Shown: positions 8,884 through 17,235 of the stretch, piece after piece | Numbering within the stretch: position 1 is the stretch's first letter | Layout of the letters: every line of letters begins with the position of its first letter | Notes under the pieces: generated by a model | What the model saw: the letters and a program-made list of their open reading frames with translations, nothing else | Told to the model about the DNA's origin: nothing | The model's database searches: none | Translations under genes and position numbers: made by a program | Source of the DNA: Nostoc sp. NIES-3756 | GTDB taxonomy: Bacteria; Cyanobacteriota; Cyanobacteriia; Cyanobacteriales; Nostocaceae | Length of the DNA stretch: 64,000 nucleotides | Direction: 5' to 3' | NCBI RefSeq assembly: GCF_001548375.1 | Contig: NZ_AP017295.1 | Location: forward strand, 992,001-1,056,000

Positions 8884-9759
8884 ATGTCTTTAACTATTGC
8901 CCATTTGGGCCCGCCAGGCACTTATGCAGAACAAGCTGCTGCTTTGTATGTTAACTGGCTAACTCAAACAAGTGGAAATGAAGCTATTTTGTATCCATGC
9001 CCAAGCATAGCCCAATCTTTACATGCCGTTGCTGCTGGAAAAACCGAATTAGCTGTTGTGCCTGTAGAAAATTCTATTGAAGGCAGCGTCACTATGACGA
9101 TGGACACCTTGTGGCAGTTAGACACCTTACAAATTCACTCAGCATTAGTTTTGCCGATCGCTCATACTTTGATTTCTTGTGCTACCAGTTTAGATGAAAT
9201 CAAAACTGTTTATTCTCATCCCCAGGCTTTAGCCCAGTGTCAAGGATGGCTGGGAGCGTTTTTACCCAATGTCCAAGTTATCCCCATCAATTCGACAACT
9301 GAAGCCCTGCAAAAATTAGAGCAGGATTTGACAATAGCAGCGATCGCTTCTAGTAGAGCAGCATATCTGTACAACTTACCCATACTAGCCCGTAATATTA
9401 ACGACTATCCAGAGAACTGTACTCGTTTTTGGGTAGTCAGCCAGACAGAAGCCGAGATTGTAGATCAACTACCTAGACAAAATCCTACCCACACTTCTAT
9501 TGCTTTTAGTGTGCCAGCCAACGTACCGGGAGCGTTACTTAAACCACTACAAATATTTGCTCACTTAGGAATTAACCTCAGTCGTATTGAGTCTCGTCCC
9601 ACAAAGCGATCGCTAGGCGAATATTTATTTTTTATTGATCTAGAATCAGATGTCAGTACACTACAGATGAAAACTGCTCTGGCAGAACTAAATGCCTACA
9701 CAGAAGTTTTAAAAATTTTTGGTAGCTATAGTGTACTGTCAGTTAATAATCCACAATGA
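8884..9759 (+). CDS. pheA: Prephenate dehydratase
   Basis: A 291-residue monofunctional enzyme that converts prephenate to phenylpyruvate in phenylalanine synthesis. The catalytic domain (about 1-190) shows GPPGTYAEQAA (9-19), PVENSIEG (60-67), SHPQAL (111-116) and the signature TRFWVV (180-185), whose threonine is catalytic. The ACT regulatory domain follows (about 203-287) with the ESRP motif (236-239) of phenylalanine-inhibited enzymes. There is no fused chorismate mutase. It is preceded by a 111-bp spacer and converges with the LON-domain gene only 9 bp away. Confidence 0.96.
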   Translation: MSLTIAHLGPPGTYAEQAAALYVNWLTQTSGNEAILYPCPSIAQSLHAVAAGKTELAVVPVENSIEGSVTMTMDTLWQLDTLQIHSALVLPIAHTLISCATSLDEIKTVYSHPQALAQCQGWLGAFLPNVQVIPINSTTEALQKLEQDLTIAAIASSRAAYLYNLPILARNINDYPENCTRFWVVSQTEAEIVDQLPRQNPTHTSIAFSVPANVPGALLKPLQIFAHLGINLSRIESRPTKRSLGEYLFFIDLESDVSTLQMKTALAELNAYTEVLKIFGSYSVLSVNNPQ

Positions 9760-9768
9760 TTCAGGCTA

Positions 9769-10416
9769 TTACTTCGTATTAAAAGTGTCTTTCAAAACAG
9801 AACGAGCTGCTAAGTGATTACGGGTGGTTGTCAAAATTTCCGCTTCTCGTTCTAGGCGGGCGGCAGTGTCTTGCATTTCCAGCAGTGATTGCTGCTCTCC
9901 AGCTACGCCATATAGGTTACTAGCTACCCAGTATGATAATTCTGTGGGTAAGTCTGGCAATTCTTCAGGAATTTCTATATTTTGTTCGGTAATTTTTGCT
10001 GAAAGACGAACAACATCCCGTAGTAATTGTTCTACATCAGTCGCCAAAGGACGTAAATCTTTTGTTGGCGGATGGTCTTCTAACCATTCTACTAAACCAA
10101 CACGGTAGGGTTTTTCCCTTACATATTCTAAAACCCGAAATCTTTGCTGTCCCAAAGTCAACATTTTCATCCGGTCATCTGGTAGGCGCTGATAGTGAAT
10201 AATTTCTGCACAGCAGCCTACATTGGCAACAGTACCTTTCACTGGGTCAACCATCAATACCCCAAACCTGCGATCGCTTTCCAAAATCGTGTTCATCATG
10301 ATTCGGTAGCGAAACTCAAAAATATGCAGGGGTAACGGTCTTGTGGGAAACAGAACTACTTCGGGTAACGGGAACAGAGGTAGTTCACGGACGGCAATTC
10401 TAGAAGAAGATGTCAT
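9769..10416 (-). CDS. LON substrate-binding-domain protein
   Basis: A 215-residue stand-alone LON N-terminal domain (PUA-like fold) with the opening RELPLFPLPEVVLFPTRPLPLHIFE and the FGVLMV segment. The AAA+ and Ser-Lys protease domains of full Lon are absent, so this is not a protease. The C-terminal third is helical. Such proteins are widespread in cyanobacteria and may act as substrate or partner recognition modules; no specific role is shown. It converges with pheA and lies downstream of the str operon in the same direction, separated by the rpsJ terminator. Confidence 0.85.
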   Translation of the reverse strand: MTSSSRIAVRELPLFPLPEVVLFPTRPLPLHIFEFRYRIMMNTILESDRRFGVLMVDPVKGTVANVGCCAEIIHYQRLPDDRMKMLTLGQQRFRVLEYVREKPYRVGLVEWLEDHPPTKDLRPLATDVEQLLRDVVRLSAKITEQNIEIPEELPDLPTELSYWVASNLYGVAGEQQSLLEMQDTAARLEREAEILTTTRNHLAARSVLKDTFNTK

Positions 10417-10508
10417 TTTTACCTGAGTATAAATTTAATCTTTAAAATTTCTCTTTCTCTGCTTTTCCCGTATTTTCTTTACATTCTATCACTTGTTCTT
10501 AGGTAAAT

Positions 10509-10537
10509 AAAAAGCCCTGAAAGAAATTTCTCAGGGC
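10509..10537 (-). terminator. Intrinsic terminator after rpsJ
   Basis: GCCCTGA (10514-10520) pairs with TCAGGGC (10531-10537). On the minus strand the GC-rich hairpin is followed by TTTTTATTTA. It lies 73 bp beyond the rpsJ stop and marks the end of the ribosomal cluster. A second 9-bp inverted repeat of heptamer type (10559-10567 / 10584-10592) sits between it and rpsJ. Confidence 0.85.
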
Positions 10538-10609
10538 AGAGTAAATATTTCTACTAGTGTCAGTTGTTTTCTCATAACCACTGACAACTGACTAATAACT
10601 CATGACAAA

Positions 10610-10927
10610 TTACAGTTTCACTTCGATATCTACACCAGAAGGTAAATCTAATTTCATTAGCGCATCGATAGTTTTAGATGAAGGTTGGTAGATGTCAATA
10701 ATCCGGCGATGGGTGCGGGTTTCAAAATGTTCGCGGGAATCTTTATCTACGTGTGGCGATCGCAGCACGCAGTAGATTTTCCGTTTTGTTGGTAAGGGAA
10801 TCGGGCCTATGGCTGTAGCGTTAGTCCGGTTAGCTGTATCAACAATCTTCTCGCAAGATGTATCTAATAAACGACGGTCAAAAGCTTGTAAACGTATTCT
10901 AATCTTCTGCTGCTGTAGAGTTGCCAT
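10610..10927 (-). CDS. rpsJ: 30S ribosomal protein S10
   Basis: A 105-residue protein with normal S10 length and motifs: [24 protein letters not shown], and the C-terminal [12 protein letters not shown]10 sits in the head of the 30S subunit and also acts with NusG/NusB in transcription antitermination. In cyanobacteria rpsJ often follows tufA instead of heading the S10 operon, as here. It is separated from tufA by 149 bp that include a terminator, so it may depend partly on readthrough or on its own promoter. Confidence 0.97.
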   Translation of the reverse strand: MATLQQQKIRIRLQAFDRRLLDTSCEKIVDTANRTNATAIGPIPLPTKRKIYCVLRSPHVDKDSREHFETRTHRRIIDIYQPSSKTIDALMKLDLPSGVDIEVKL

Positions 10928-11020
10928 CTTAAATTTTCCAGGTTCTGATGAGTTTGAGGAGTGGGGAAGTGGGGAGTAGGAACTTATTCTCTATTCCCCA
11001 ATGTTTGATTGTAAGGTCAG

Positions 11021-11057
11021 ATAAAAGAGCAGAGATGCTAAATGCTTCTCTGCTCTT
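11021..11057 (-). terminator. Intrinsic terminator after tufA
   Basis: AAGAGCAGAGA (11025-11035) is exactly complementary to 11047-11057, with an 11-nt loop. On the minus strand it ends in TTTTAT. It begins 20 bp after the tufA stop codon and should limit transcription into rpsJ. Confidence 0.85.
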
Positions 11058-11076
11058 AGTTATGGGTTAAAAGGTG

Positions 11077-12306
11077 CTACTTGACGATTTTAGAAACGAC
11101 ACCAGCACCAATGGTACGACCACCTTCACGAATAGCGAAGCGCATACCTTGCTCAATAGCGATTGGGTTGATCAACTCTACTGTCATTTTGATGCGATCG
11201 CCGGGCATTACCATTTCAGCTGCAGCACCCTCGTCTGAGGTGAAAGCTGTGATAGTACCGGTTACGTCTGTTGTCCGCACGTAGAATTGAGGACGGTAGC
11301 CTGGGAAGAAGGGGGTTTTCCGACCACCTTCTTTCTCAGTAAGAACGTAAACTTCACCTTCAAACTGGGTGTGAGGGGTGATAGAACCAGGTTTAGCTAT
11401 GACCATACCGCGTTCGATATCAGCCTTTTGGATACCACGCAGGAGTACACCAGCGTTGTCTCCAGCCATACCTTCGTCAAGACTCTTCTTGAACATTTCA
11501 ATCCCGGTAACGGTGGTGTTGCGGGTATCTCTGATACCTACTAGTTCTACAACATCGCCGACTTTCACCTTACCGCGCTCAATCCGACCAGTAGCAACTG
11601 TACCACGACCAGTAATAGAGAATACGTCTTCTACCGCCATCAAGAAGGGCTTGTCTACGTCGCGTTCTGGGTCGGGGATGTAAGAATCTACAGCATCCAT
11701 CAATGCGTAGATTTTATCTACCCAAGGGTTTTCGCCGCGTTGGGTCTTAGGATTCTTGGTCATTGCTTCTAGAGCTTGTAAGCCAGAACCTCTAACGATG
11801 GGGATTTCATCACCATCAAAGTCGTACTCAGTCAGCAGTTCTCTGAGTTCTAGTTCTACCAACTCTAGTAATTCTTCGTCTTCCATCATGTCTTCTTTGT
11901 TGAGGAAGACTACCAACCGAGGAACGCCTACCTGTTTAGCTAACAGGATGTGTTCACGAGTTTGGGGCATAGGGCCATCGGTAGCAGCAACTACGAGAAT
12001 TGCGCCGTCCATTTGTGCCGCACCAGTGATCATGTTTTTCACATAGTCAGCGTGACCAGGACAGTCTACGTGAGCATAGTGACGGTTAGCGGTTTCGTAT
12101 TCAACGTGAGCGGTGTTGATGGTGATACCCCGCGCCTTTTCTTCAGGTGCGTTGTCAATTTGGTCGTAGCCTTTAGCTACTGCTTGACCTAAAGCAGCCA
12201 AGGTCATGGTGATAGCTGCTGTTAAGGTTGTTTTACCGTGGTCAACGTGGCCAATTGTACCGATGTTTACGTGGGGTTTCGTTCTTTCAAACTTTGCGCG
12301 TGCCAT
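11077..12306 (-). CDS. tufA: Elongation factor Tu
   Basis: A 409-residue GTPase that delivers aminoacyl-tRNA to the ribosome. The P-loop GHVDHGKT (near 18-25), DCPGHADY switch II, NKED base-recognition motif and domain II/III signatures are all present. The length is the cyanobacterial one, with the usual insertion compared with E. coli EF-Tu. It is the last gene of the rpsL-rpsG-fusA-tufA group, 22 bp after fusA, and is followed by its own terminator. Codon use looks strongly biased towards preferred codons, as expected for high expression. Confidence 0.98.
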   Translation of the reverse strand: MARAKFERTKPHVNIGTIGHVDHGKTTLTAAITMTLAALGQAVAKGYDQIDNAPEEKARGITINTAHVEYETANRHYAHVDCPGHADYVKNMITGAAQMDGAILVVAATDGPMPQTREHILLAKQVGVPRLVVFLNKEDMMEDEELLELVELELRELLTEYDFDGDEIPIVRGSGLQALEAMTKNPKTQRGENPWVDKIYALMDAVDSYIPDPERDVDKPFLMAVEDVFSITGRGTVATGRIERGKVKVGDVVELVGIRDTRNTTVTGIEMFKKSLDEGMAGDNAGVLLRGIQKADIERGMVIAKPGSITPHTQFEGEVYVLTEKEGGRKTPFFPGYRPQFYVRTTDVTGTITAFTSDEGAAAEMVMPGDRIKMTVELINPIAIEQGMRFAIREGGRTIGAGVVSKIVK

Positions 12307-12328
12307 GAATCCTCGTTTCCTTTTTTAA

Positions 12329-14407
12329 TTAAGCGTTCCCTTTGCTTTTGGCGATGATAGTTTCAGCTACGCTGCGAGGCACCTCTTCGTAGTGGCTGAA
12401 CTCCATCGTAAAGATACCGCGACCTTGGGTTTTTGACCGGATATCTGTGGCATAGCCGAACATGGTCGCCAGTGGAACTTTTGATGCCACTTTAGCAAGT
12501 CCCTGTTCAGTGCTTTGGCTTTCAATCTGCCCTCTACGGGCGATGAGGTCGCCAATGACGTTCCCGATAAAGTCTTCAGGAACTTCCACCTCAACTTTCA
12601 TCACAGGCTCTAACAATACTGGTGAAGCTTTGAGTACAGCTTCTTTCATTGCCATTGAACCAGCAATTTTGAAAGCCATTTCCGATGAGTCTACATCGTG
12701 GTAAGAACCATGAACTAGCGTTGCTTTCACGTCAATTAACGGATATCCAGCTAAAATACCAGATTCACAGCTTTCTTTCATACCTTGTTCTGCGGGGCCG
12801 ATGTACTCTTTGGGTACTACACCACCGACAATTTTAGAAACGAACTCAAAGCCAGTACCGGGTTCTCCTGGTTCCAAATTGATCACAACGTGACCGTATT
12901 GACCTTTACCACCACTTTGACGGATGAACTTCCCTTCAACGTTGGTGACTTGTTTACGAATTGTTTCGCGGTAAGCTACCTGTGGCGCACCGACGTTAGC
13001 TTCCACTTTAAATTCGCGTAACATCCGGTCTACGAGAATTTCCAAATGGAGTTCTCCCATCCCTGCAATTACTGTTTGGTTGGTTTCAGGGTCAACGTTG
13101 ACGCGGAAGGTTGGGTCTTCCTCTGAGAGAGATTGCAGTGCTTTGGACAATTTGTCCATGTCGTTCTTGGTTTTGGGTTCAACCGCTACCGAGATGACAG
13201 GCTCTGGAATAAATAGGGATTCCAAAATTACTGGTGCGCCTTCATCAGTGATGGTGTCACCTGTCAAGGTTTCCTTTAATCCCAGTGCAGCACCTAAATC
13301 ACCTGCTCGCAATTCTTCAACATCTTGTCGCTCATCTGCTTTCAAGATTACTAGACGAGAAATTCGTTCTTTCTTATTTTTGGTAGCGTTTAAGACGTAG
13401 CTACCTTTTTTCAGAACGCCTGAATAAACACGAACAAAGGTGAGGCGACCGTAGGGGTCAGCCATAATCTTAAATGCCAGAGCCGCTAGAGGTTCGGTAT
13501 CATCAGCCCGACGCTCTACTGTGTCACCATTGGCAAGTGTGCCTTGAATGGGTGGTACTTCTGTTGGTGCAGGTAGATAATCTACAACTGCATCCAACAT
13601 TAACTGCACGCCTTTGTTTTTAAAGGCGGAGCCACAAAGTACAGGTACGATTGTGCCGGCAATTGTACCTTTGCGCAGGGCGGTACGGATTTCTTCTTCT
13701 GTCAGTGCTTCACCCTCGAAGTACTTAGTCATCAAGTCATCGTCAGTTTCTGCAACTGCTTCTACGAGCTTGGTGTAGTACTCTTCGGTTTGCTCCTGCA
13801 TGTCTGCTGGGATTTCCGTTTCTTGGATATCCGTACCTTGGTCGTTGGTATAAATATACGCACGCTTACGTACTAGGTCTACGATGCCTTTGAAGTCGTT
13901 TTCGCTACCGATGGGCAGTTGAATCGCAATGGCATTAGCCCGTAGGCGATCGCGCATTTGTTCGTGAACTCTGTAGAAGTTCGCACCTGTGCGATCCATC
14001 TTGTTAATGAAGGCAATTCGAGGCACTTTGTAACGGTCTGCTTGCCGCCACACTGTTTCAGATTGGGGTTGTACACCACCTACGGAACAAAATACCGCGA
14101 TTACACCATCCAACACCCGCATAGAGCGTTCAACTTCGATTGTGAAGTCTACGTGACCAGGAGTATCGATAATGTTAATTTGGTGATCTTTCCAACTGGT
14201 ACTGATAGCCGCAGCAGTAATGGTAATACCCCGTTCCCGCTCTTGCTCCATCCAGTCGGTTACAGCAGTTCCTTCGTGAACCTCACCAATTTTATGAATA
14301 ATGCCAGAGTAAAATAATATTCTCTCTGTAGTCGTGGTTTTGCCCGCATCTATATGCGCCGCAATACCGATATTGCGTACCTTCTCTAGCGGGTTTGTAC
14401 GTGCCAC
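12329..14407 (-). CDS. fusA: Elongation factor G
   Basis: A 692-residue translocase GTPase of the ribosome. The P-loop [15 protein letters not shown], the G3 motif DTPGHVDF and the NKMD motif are intact, followed by the standard EF-G domains II-V. The start is GTG at 14407, chosen because a full AGGAGG Shine-Dalgarno sequence (14413-14418) stands 5 nt upstream and the next residues ([14 protein letters not shown]) match the family. The gene lies between rpsG and tufA. Confidence 0.98.
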   Translation of the reverse strand: MARTNPLEKVRNIGIAAHIDAGKTTTTERILFYSGIIHKIGEVHEGTAVTDWMEQERERGITITAAAISTSWKDHQINIIDTPGHVDFTIEVERSMRVLDGVIAVFCSVGGVQPQSETVWRQADRYKVPRIAFINKMDRTGANFYRVHEQMRDRLRANAIAIQLPIGSENDFKGIVDLVRKRAYIYTNDQGTDIQETEIPADMQEQTEEYYTKLVEAVAETDDDLMTKYFEGEALTEEEIRTALRKGTIAGTIVPVLCGSAFKNKGVQLMLDAVVDYLPAPTEVPPIQGTLANGDTVERRADDTEPLAALAFKIMADPYGRLTFVRVYSGVLKKGSYVLNATKNKKERISRLVILKADERQDVEELRAGDLGAALGLKETLTGDTITDEGAPVILESLFIPEPVISVAVEPKTKNDMDKLSKALQSLSEEDPTFRVNVDPETNQTVIAGMGELHLEILVDRMLREFKVEANVGAPQVAYRETIRKQVTNVEGKFIRQSGGKGQYGHVVINLEPGEPGTGFEFVSKIVGGVVPKEYIGPAEQGMKESCESGILAGYPLIDVKATLVHGSYHDVDSSEMAFKIAGSMAMKEAVLKASPVLLEPVMKVEVEVPEDFIGNVIGDLIARRGQIESQSTEQGLAKVASKVPLATMFGYATDIRSKTQGRGIFTMEFSHYEEVPRSVAETIIAKSKGNA

Positions 14408-14506
14408 AATAGCCTCCTATAGTTTTTGCCTCATGATATCTTGTATATTACTCTTTGTTAAGATTCTATACTCTTAGAGAAAACCGACTTTTGTTTGGTA
14501 ATAACG

Positions 14507-14538
14507 CGATATACCGTTTTTAAATGCACGATATACCG
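14507..14538. repeat. Short direct repeat between rpsG and fusA
   Basis: CGATATACCG occurs at 14507-14516 and again at 14529-14538, each followed by a T-rich stretch, giving a 22-bp period. It lies just downstream of the rpsG stop codon. The function is unknown; it could be a protein-binding site or a decayed tandem repeat. Confidence 0.5.
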
Positions 14539-14547
14539 CTTTTGTAC

Positions 14548-15018
14548 TTAGTAACGATAGTGTGCAAATGCTTTGTTTGCTTCCGCCATCCGGTGCGTTT
14601 CTTCCCGTTTGCGAATAGCATTCCCGGTTTCATTGGCTGCATCAAGTAACTCATTAGCTAATCGGCTAGCCATTGTCCGGCCGGGTCTACTCCTAGAAAA
14701 TTGTACCAGCCAACGTAGCGCGAGGGTAGTACCTCGGTCGGAACGCACTTCCATCGGTACTTGGTAGGTTGCACCACCGACACGACGAGCTTTCACTTCA
14801 ACTAACGGTGTTGCGTTTCTGACTGCTCTTTCAAACACTTCTAGAGCATTATTGCCAGTGCGCTCTTCAATTGTTTTCATCGCATCATAAACGATGCGTG
14901 CAGATAATGATTTTTTTCCATGACGCATAATTCGTCGGATGATCATACTCACCAGCCGACTGTTATATACAGAGTCAGGCGGTATTGGCCGCCTTTGAAT
15001 AACACCACGACGAGACAT
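14548..15018 (-). CDS. rpsG: 30S ribosomal protein S7
   Basis: A 156-residue protein with the full S7 pattern, from [10 protein letters not shown] through the [11 protein letters not shown] motif to the C-terminal helix [13 protein letters not shown]7 nucleates assembly of the 30S head. It lies between rpsL and fusA as in the classical str operon, although the rpsL-rpsG spacer (419 bp) is unusually long. Confidence 0.98.
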   Translation of the reverse strand: MSRRGVIQRRPIPPDSVYNSRLVSMIIRRIMRHGKKSLSARIVYDAMKTIEERTGNNALEVFERAVRNATPLVEVKARRVGGATYQVPMEVRSDRGTTLALRWLVQFSRSRPGRTMASRLANELLDAANETGNAIRKREETHRMAEANKAFAHYRY

Positions 15019-15115
15019 ACTTTACCCTTAATTCGGACTTGGCAACGAAATTATATGCTATCAGACAGCATATTCTCTGAGCGCTAACGCATCTCAGGAT
15101 TGATGTGAAAAAGTG

Positions 15116-15192
15116 CTGTTGGCGAAAGCGGGGCGATAAGCAGCGTGCTGAGTACTGTTAGCGGTAGCGGGGCGTTTAGCCCGTGCTGAGTA
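15116..15192. repeat. Tandem 39/38-bp repeat in the long rpsL-rpsG spacer
   Basis: Two adjacent GC-rich units (15116-15154 and 15155-15192) match at roughly 33 of 39 positions and both end in GTGCTGAGTA. They lie in the 419-bp spacer (15019-15437) between rpsL and rpsG, where the classical operon has a short gap. The rest of the spacer shows no gene or RNA gene. The repeat is probably an inserted palindromic element; whether the spacer also holds a promoter for rpsG is unknown. Confidence 0.6.
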
Positions 15193-15437
15193 AGAATCTC
15201 TTTCCCTGCACCTCTGCTCCCCTGCTTTCCAGCCTTTTTCTATATGTAGTGTCTTTTGATTTTGCCTACACTTGCTCGCTGAGTGTAGTTTGGCAGTAGA
15301 AGCTTGAGCCAATTTACAGAAACAGATTATTTATTCGGTGAATTAATCACTGTTTCAGCACAAGCATTGATACTTTGCTAGGTTTAGCCGCTTTTTTTGA
15401 AGCAACTAACCGCATCAAGGACGACTAATCGCTTGAT

Positions 15438-15821
15438 TTATTTTTTCGCTTCTTTCGGACGCTTTGTTCCATATTTGGAGCGACCTTGCTTGCGGTCTTT
15501 AACTCCGGCTGTATCTAATGTACCTCGGATGATGTGATATCTTACACCTGGTAAGTCTTTCACCCGACCGCCACGAATCATTACAACTGAGTGTTCTTGT
15601 AAGTTATGACCAATCCCTGGGATATAAGCTGTGACTTCAAATCCTGAAGTCAATCTCACACGTGCTACTTTGCGTAGAGCTGAGTTGGGCTTTTTAGGAG
15701 TGGTCGTGTATACTCTTGTACAAACTCCTCGGCGCTGAGGGCATTGCTTTAGAGCAGGGGACTTGGTTTTCTGACGCGCTTTCTCGCGTTCAGTACGGAT
15801 TAACTGTTGTATTGTTGGCAT
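15438..15821 (-). CDS. rpsL: 30S ribosomal protein S12
   Basis: A 127-residue S12, first gene of the str operon. The decoding-centre segments KPNSALRK and [11 protein letters not shown] are intact. The lysine of KKPNSALRK is the residue at which streptomycin-resistance changes usually occur, and it is wild type here. The C-terminus ([17 protein letters not shown]) is normal. Confidence 0.98.
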
Positions 15822-15917
15822 GAGTCACAGCGCGTGAAGCTGCTTATAGGTCTAAGTTTTAACAAATCCTGATTATATCTTTTTTAGTGGTTTTATGTCA
15901 AACTTCCATATTATTTA

Positions 15918-16256
15918 TTAAACAGCAGATGGTCTAGTGGTAGAAAAAGAATTACCACAACCACAAGTAGTTACTGCTTGGGGGTTTTGGAAACGAAACG
16001 CACCACCCATTAAATCTTCTGAATAATCGATGACTAAACCATTAATGTGATCATAACTGGCGTTATCTATGACTACTTGAACATTATGCTCGTCAAAAAT
16101 GCGATCGCCTTCTTGGATTTTTTCATCAAAGGACATATCATAAAACCAATCAGAACAGCCACCTAGTTTGACAGTGATTCTAAAAAAGGCTTTTGGCTGT
16201 TGTTTTGACTTTAAGCGATTGATTTCATTAACTGCGGCTTGGCTCAAATGAATCAT
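15918..16256 (-). CDS. A-type iron-sulfur carrier protein (HesB/IscA/SufA family)
   Basis: A 112-residue protein with the three conserved cysteines of the family: one in the GGCSDWFY segment and two in the C-terminal CGCGNSF motif. These bind iron or an Fe-S cluster for transfer to apoproteins. The start is placed at ATG 16256 because the longer form begins with TTG and adds residues absent from relatives. It lies just upstream of rpsL in the same direction. It is not in a nif cluster, so a housekeeping SufA/IscA role is more likely than nitrogenase assembly. Confidence 0.9.
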   Translation of the reverse strand: MIHLSQAAVNEINRLKSKQQPKAFFRITVKLGGCSDWFYDMSFDEKIQEGDRIFDEHNVQVVIDNASYDHINGLVIDYSEDLMGGAFRFQNPQAVTTCGCGNSFSTTRPSAV

Positions 16257-16346
16257 GACTCGTTTGGGCAAGTGAAGACACCATCTCCCAGTATTACAGA
16301 TGGGTTGCCCAAATTAACTTGTTAGGAGAGAAAGCTTTTTTATTAG

Positions 16347-16410
16347 TTCTCTGTACTTCGTGCCTCTGTAGTGAAAATTTTTAAACACAGAGGCACAGAG
16401 ACACAGAGAA
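16347..16410. repeat. Imperfect palindrome of the CCTCTGTG repeat family
   Basis: GTGCCTCTGT (16360-16369) pairs with ACAGAGGCAC (16387-16396), and the flanking TTCTCTGT (16347-16354) pairs with ACAGAGAA (16403-16410). This gives a long hairpin between the Fe-S carrier gene and the cupin gene. The same CCTCTGTG motif recurs near 61240 and in the rne-rnhB spacer. It may act as terminator for the cupin gene. Confidence 0.6.
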
Positions 16411-16442
16411 AAAATTATAAATTTTTGGTGCTGAGAAAAATT

Positions 16443-16865
16443 TTACTTGCCTGTACGGGCGTAATCATCTTGGTAACGAATAATATCGTCTTCGCCTAAA
16501 TATTCGCCATTTTGTACTTCAATTAGTACCAAGGGAATTACGCCAGGATTTTCTAGGCGATGAGCAGTACACTGAGGTACGTAGGTAGATTGATTATTAC
16601 CTAATAAAATTTCTTGTTCACCACATACTACCCTGGCTGTACCAGAAACAACGATCCAGTGTTCGCTGCGGTGATGGTGCATTTGCAAGCTGAGGCGGTG
16701 TCCAGGTTTAACTTCAATGCGCTTGATTTTGTATCCACGTCCTTCTTCTAGAACAGTAAAAGAACCCCAAGGACGTAGTTCAGTTGCAGCAACACTACGG
16801 TTATTAATGCTGGAAGGTAGGGGCAGAGTGTTGGTTTTTGTGGTGGTTTCTTGAGTTTGGGCCAT
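16443..16865 (-). CDS. Cupin protein, mannose-6-phosphate isomerase type II-like
   Basis: About 140 residues forming one cupin barrel closely resembling the C-terminal domain of bifunctional mannose-6-phosphate isomerase/GDP-mannose pyrophosphorylase: RPWGSFTVLEEG, VKPGHRLSLQMHHHRSEHW (the metal-binding histidines and glutamate) and the later H in PQCTAHRLENPG. The nucleotidyltransferase half is absent. The start is ATG 16865 because AGAGG (16871-16875) lies 5 nt upstream; a TTG at 16886 would give a longer form without support. It probably interconverts fructose-6-P and mannose-6-P for glycan synthesis, but sugar specificity cannot be read from sequence. Confidence 0.85.
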   Translation of the reverse strand: MAQTQETTTKTNTLPLPSSINNRSVAATELRPWGSFTVLEEGRGYKIKRIEVKPGHRLSLQMHHHRSEHWIVVSGTARVVCGEQEILLGNNQSTYVPQCTAHRLENPGVIPLVLIEVQNGEYLGEDDIIRYQDDYARTGK

Positions 16866-17128
16866 AGTTACCTCTTTTAGAGACAAAACAAACCGTTAGT
16901 TATTAAGCTGAACAATTGATGGAAAATTTGGGGCAATTTTACAACCGTGAAATTAGCAATTTAGTAGCACCTTGCTAAACATAGCAAAGGGAAATTGGCT
17001 CGGGTGCAGAATATTTGTTGAAACTTGGGGTTTACACAAACTCTTCATCAATTGCGATGATGACTTATTCTCAGCTTTAAATTGGGATTGTCATGTCAGT
17101 TGTTATTGGTCATTAGTCATCTCTTACA

Positions 17129-17164
17129 AAGTTCTGTTCGGAGGAAACCTCCGCTCAGACTTTG
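17129..17164 (-). terminator. Hairpin downstream of the phosphodiester-glycosidase gene
   Basis: CGGAGG (17140-17145) and CCTCCG (17149-17154) form a tight stem with a 3-nt loop, extended by AAAGTTCTG / CAGACTTT outside. It lies about 70 bp beyond the stop codon of the gene at 17236. The rest of the 16866-17235 spacer holds only short TCATTAGTC-type heptamers and the cupin promoter region. Confidence 0.55.
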
Positions 17165-17235
17165 CGCTTAGTCCATAGTCAACAGTCAACAGGCAGGAGT
17201 TAATGATCATTATCTCCTCTGCTTCCTCATCCCCT

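Noticed and set aside
9769..10416. Annotation as ATP-dependent Lon protease
   Set aside because: Only the LON N-terminal domain is present; the ATPase and protease domains are missing.
11081..14317. Several open frames of 65-119 codons on the plus strand opposite tufA and fusA
   Set aside because: They are antisense shadows of highly expressed, strongly codon-biased genes; none has family character or a ribosome-binding site.
15094..15312. A 72-codon minus-strand frame in the rpsL-rpsG spacer
   Set aside because: It consists largely of the translated tandem repeat and has no protein-like pattern.
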